A DNA stretch of 64,000 bases from Phaeobacter piscinae (lineage in GTDB: Bacteria > Pseudomonadota > Alphaproteobacteria > Rhodobacterales > Rhodobacteraceae): NCBI RefSeq assembly GCF_002407245.1, contig NZ_CP010681.1, positions 2,976,001 to 3,040,000 of the forward strand, given 5' to 3'. A model generated the notes under the pieces. That model had not been told where the DNA came from, ran no database searches, and worked only from the letters and a program-made list of their open reading frames with translations. Each line of letters starts with the position of its first letter. The stretch's first letter is position 1. Positions 62,503-64,000 of this stretch are shown here, one piece after another. The position numbers and the translations under genes were made by a program.

Positions 62503-63678
62503 TTACTCAGTGATTTTCGACACAACGCCGGCGCCGACGGTGCGGCCGCCTTCGCGGATCGCGAAGCGCAGGCCCTGCTCCATCGCGATCGGTGCGATCA
62601 GTTCAACGTCGAACTTCAGGTTGTCGCCCGGCATAACCATCTCGGTGCCCTCAGGCAGGGTCACGGTGCCGGTCACGTCGGTGGTGCGGAAGTAGAACTG
62701 CGGACGGTAGTTCGCGAAGAACGGGGTGTGACGACCACCTTCTTCTTTGGTGAGGATATAGGCCTCAGCTTCGAACTTGGTGTGCGGCTTCACGGAACCC
62801 GGCTTACACAGAACCTGACCACGCTCAACGCCGTCACGGTCGACACCACGCAGCAGCGCGCCGATGTTGTCGCCGGCTTCACCACGATCCAGCAGCTTGC
62901 GGAACATTTCCACACCGGTACAGGTGGTGGTGGAGGTGTCACGGATACCAACGATTTCGATCGAGTCGCCAACGTTGATCACGCCGCGCTCAACACGACC
63001 GGTCACAACGGTACCACGACCGGAGATCGAGAACACGTCTTCGATCGGCATCAGGAACGGCTGGTCAACAGCACGCTCAGGGGTGTCGATGTAATCGTCA
63101 ACAGCCGCCATCAGCTCCTTGATTTTCTCTTCGCCGATTTCAGGCTTGTTGCCTTCCATCGCCGCCAGAGCGGACCCTGCGATGATCGGGATATCGTCGC
63201 CGGGGTAGTCGTAGGACGACAGCAGCTCGCGGATTTCCATTTCGACCAGCTCCAGGAGCTCTTCGTCGTCAACCTGGTCCACTTTGTTCATGAACACGAC
63301 CATCTTCGGGATGCCAACCTGGCGGCCCAGCAGGATGTGCTCGCGGGTCTGCGGCATCGGGCCGTCAGCAGCGTTCACAACCAGGATCGCGCCGTCCATC
63401 TGCGCCGCACCGGTGATCATGTTCTTCACATAGTCAGCGTGGCCGGGGCAGTCGACGTGGGCGTAGTGACGGCCTTCGGTCTCATATTCCACGTGCGCGG
63501 TGGAGATGGTGATCCCGCGCGCTTTCTCTTCAGGTGCGCCGTCGATCTGGTCGTAGGCTTTGAAGTCACCAAAATACTTGGTGATCGCTGCGGTCAGCGT
63601 GGTCTTGCCGTGGTCAACGTGGCCGATGGTGCCGATGTTGACGTGCGGTTTTGTACGTTCAAACTTTTCCTTAGCCAT
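62503..63678 (-). CDS. tuf: Elongation factor Tu
   Basis: This is a 391-residue GTPase that brings aminoacyl-tRNA to the ribosome. It has [14 protein letters not shown] (P-loop), [24 protein letters not shown], and domains 2 and 3 with [18 protein letters not shown] and the final [14 protein letters not shown]. It follows fusA by 66 bp, in the usual str-operon order. A second tuf copy may exist elsewhere in the genome. Confidence 0.98.
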   Translation of the reverse strand: MAKEKFERTKPHVNIGTIGHVDHGKTTLTAAITKYFGDFKAYDQIDGAPEEKARGITISTAHVEYETEGRHYAHVDCPGHADYVKNMITGAAQMDGAILVVNAADGPMPQTREHILLGRQVGIPKMVVFMNKVDQVDDEELLELVEMEIRELLSSYDYPGDDIPIIAGSALAAMEGNKPEIGEEKIKELMAAVDDYIDTPERAVDQPFLMPIEDVFSISGRGTVVTGRVERGVINVGDSIEIVGIRDTSTTTCTGVEMFRKLLDRGEAGDNIGALLRGVDRDGVERGQVLCKPGSVKPHTKFEAEAYILTKEEGGRHTPFFANYRPQFYFRTTDVTGTVTLPEGTEMVMPGDNLKFDVELIAPIAMEQGLRFAIREGGRTVGAGVVSKITE

Positions 63679-63744
63679 GAGAGGCCTCCTTTTCGTGTTG
63701 AGAAGGGCACGCGCCGTGGCGCGAACCCCTCAATATCTGTTCGC

Positions 63745-64000
63745 TTATGCGAATTTTGCCTGGATCTCGTCAGAGATGTTCTGCGGAACCGGATCGTAGT
63801 GATCGAACTGCATGGTGAACTGGGCGCGGCCCGAGCTCATCGAACGCAGGGTGTTGATGTAGCCGAACATGTTCGCCAGCGGCACAAATGCGTCGATCGC
63901 AATTGCGTTGCCGCGGGGCTCCTGGCCGGTCACCTGACCACGACGCGAGGTCAAATCGCCGATGATGCCACCGGTGTAATCCTCAGGTGTGATAACTTCC
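63745..64000 (-). CDS. fusA: Elongation factor G, C-terminal fragment (runs off window)
   Basis: The last 84 residues of the translocase EF-G are visible: [22 protein letters not shown], then [27 protein letters not shown] and [17 protein letters not shown], which form domain V. The gene continues beyond base 64000. It lies directly upstream of tuf on the same strand. Confidence 0.97.
   Translation of the reverse strand, partial: EVITPEDYTGGIIGDLTSRRGQVTGQEPRGNAIAIDAFVPLANMFGYINTLRSMSSGRAQFTMQFDHYDPVPQNISDEIQAKFA

Overview
The window is chromosomal DNA from a Roseobacter-group alphaproteobacterium (Rhodobacteraceae; Phaeobacter, Leisingera or Ruegeria would fit). The grounds are the high-GC core genes, a complete bztABCD amino-acid transporter, the rpmH-rnpA-yidD-ttcA-yidC-engB-argB order, an AAP/Bzt-type permease pair, and an alphaproteobacterial S10/spc/alpha ribosomal cluster. 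All identifications come from reading the sequence; no database search was run.

Layout. Bases 1-7.6 kb hold a partial AraC regulator, accA, a DUF1206 membrane protein, a GntR/FCD regulator, a YgjP-like metallopeptidase, a TIGR02300-type acidic protein, tRNA-Ala(GGC) and a 959-residue RTX-repeat protein with a C-terminal Hint domain. Bases 7.6-16.3 kb are accessory. They carry two ABM-type small proteins with an AraC regulator, a wrecked FMN-reductase gene, an orphan Imm11-type immunity gene, a GlxA-type regulator divergent from a cysteine hydrolase, and an HxlR regulator divergent from an EamA exporter. These modules are separated by long non-coding spacers with direct repeats and palindromes. 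The region stops at the 3' end of tRNA-Arg(ACG).

Bases 16.5-20.1 kb are a leftward TVP38-flavoprotein-histidine kinase operon. Bases 20.4-32.4 kb are mainly rightward housekeeping genes: rpmH, rnpA, yidD, ttcA, a GGDEF/EAL protein, yidC, MOSC, engB, argB, an Fe-S protein, sixA-like and DUF411, with a DUF3833 lipoprotein and an SDR gene on the other strand. Bases 32.5-43 kb are leftward: bztDCBA, an ATP12 chaperone, a HAD phosphatase, an RluA-type synthase, crcB, rarA and a Do-type protease.

From 43 kb to the end lies the ribosomal supercluster, read leftward from fusA/tuf. The gene order is conserved, but the cluster is cut into separate units by terminator hairpins and spacers: rpsJ-rplC-rplD-rplW; rplB-rpsS-rplV-rpsC-rplP; rpmC to rpmD; a DUF1127 gene; rplO; secY-adk; rpsM-rpsK-rpoA-rplQ. 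Inserted between units are a DUF1127 gene whose promoter spacer is a 16-bp inverted repeat, a four-gene cassette (PH-domain protein, lipoprotein, 2OG oxygenase, DM13 protein), and an 820-bp gene-poor stretch with strongly folded elements. Promoter-like sequences with 17-bp spacing are visible ahead of rpmH, rpsJ, rpsM and the DUF1127 gene.
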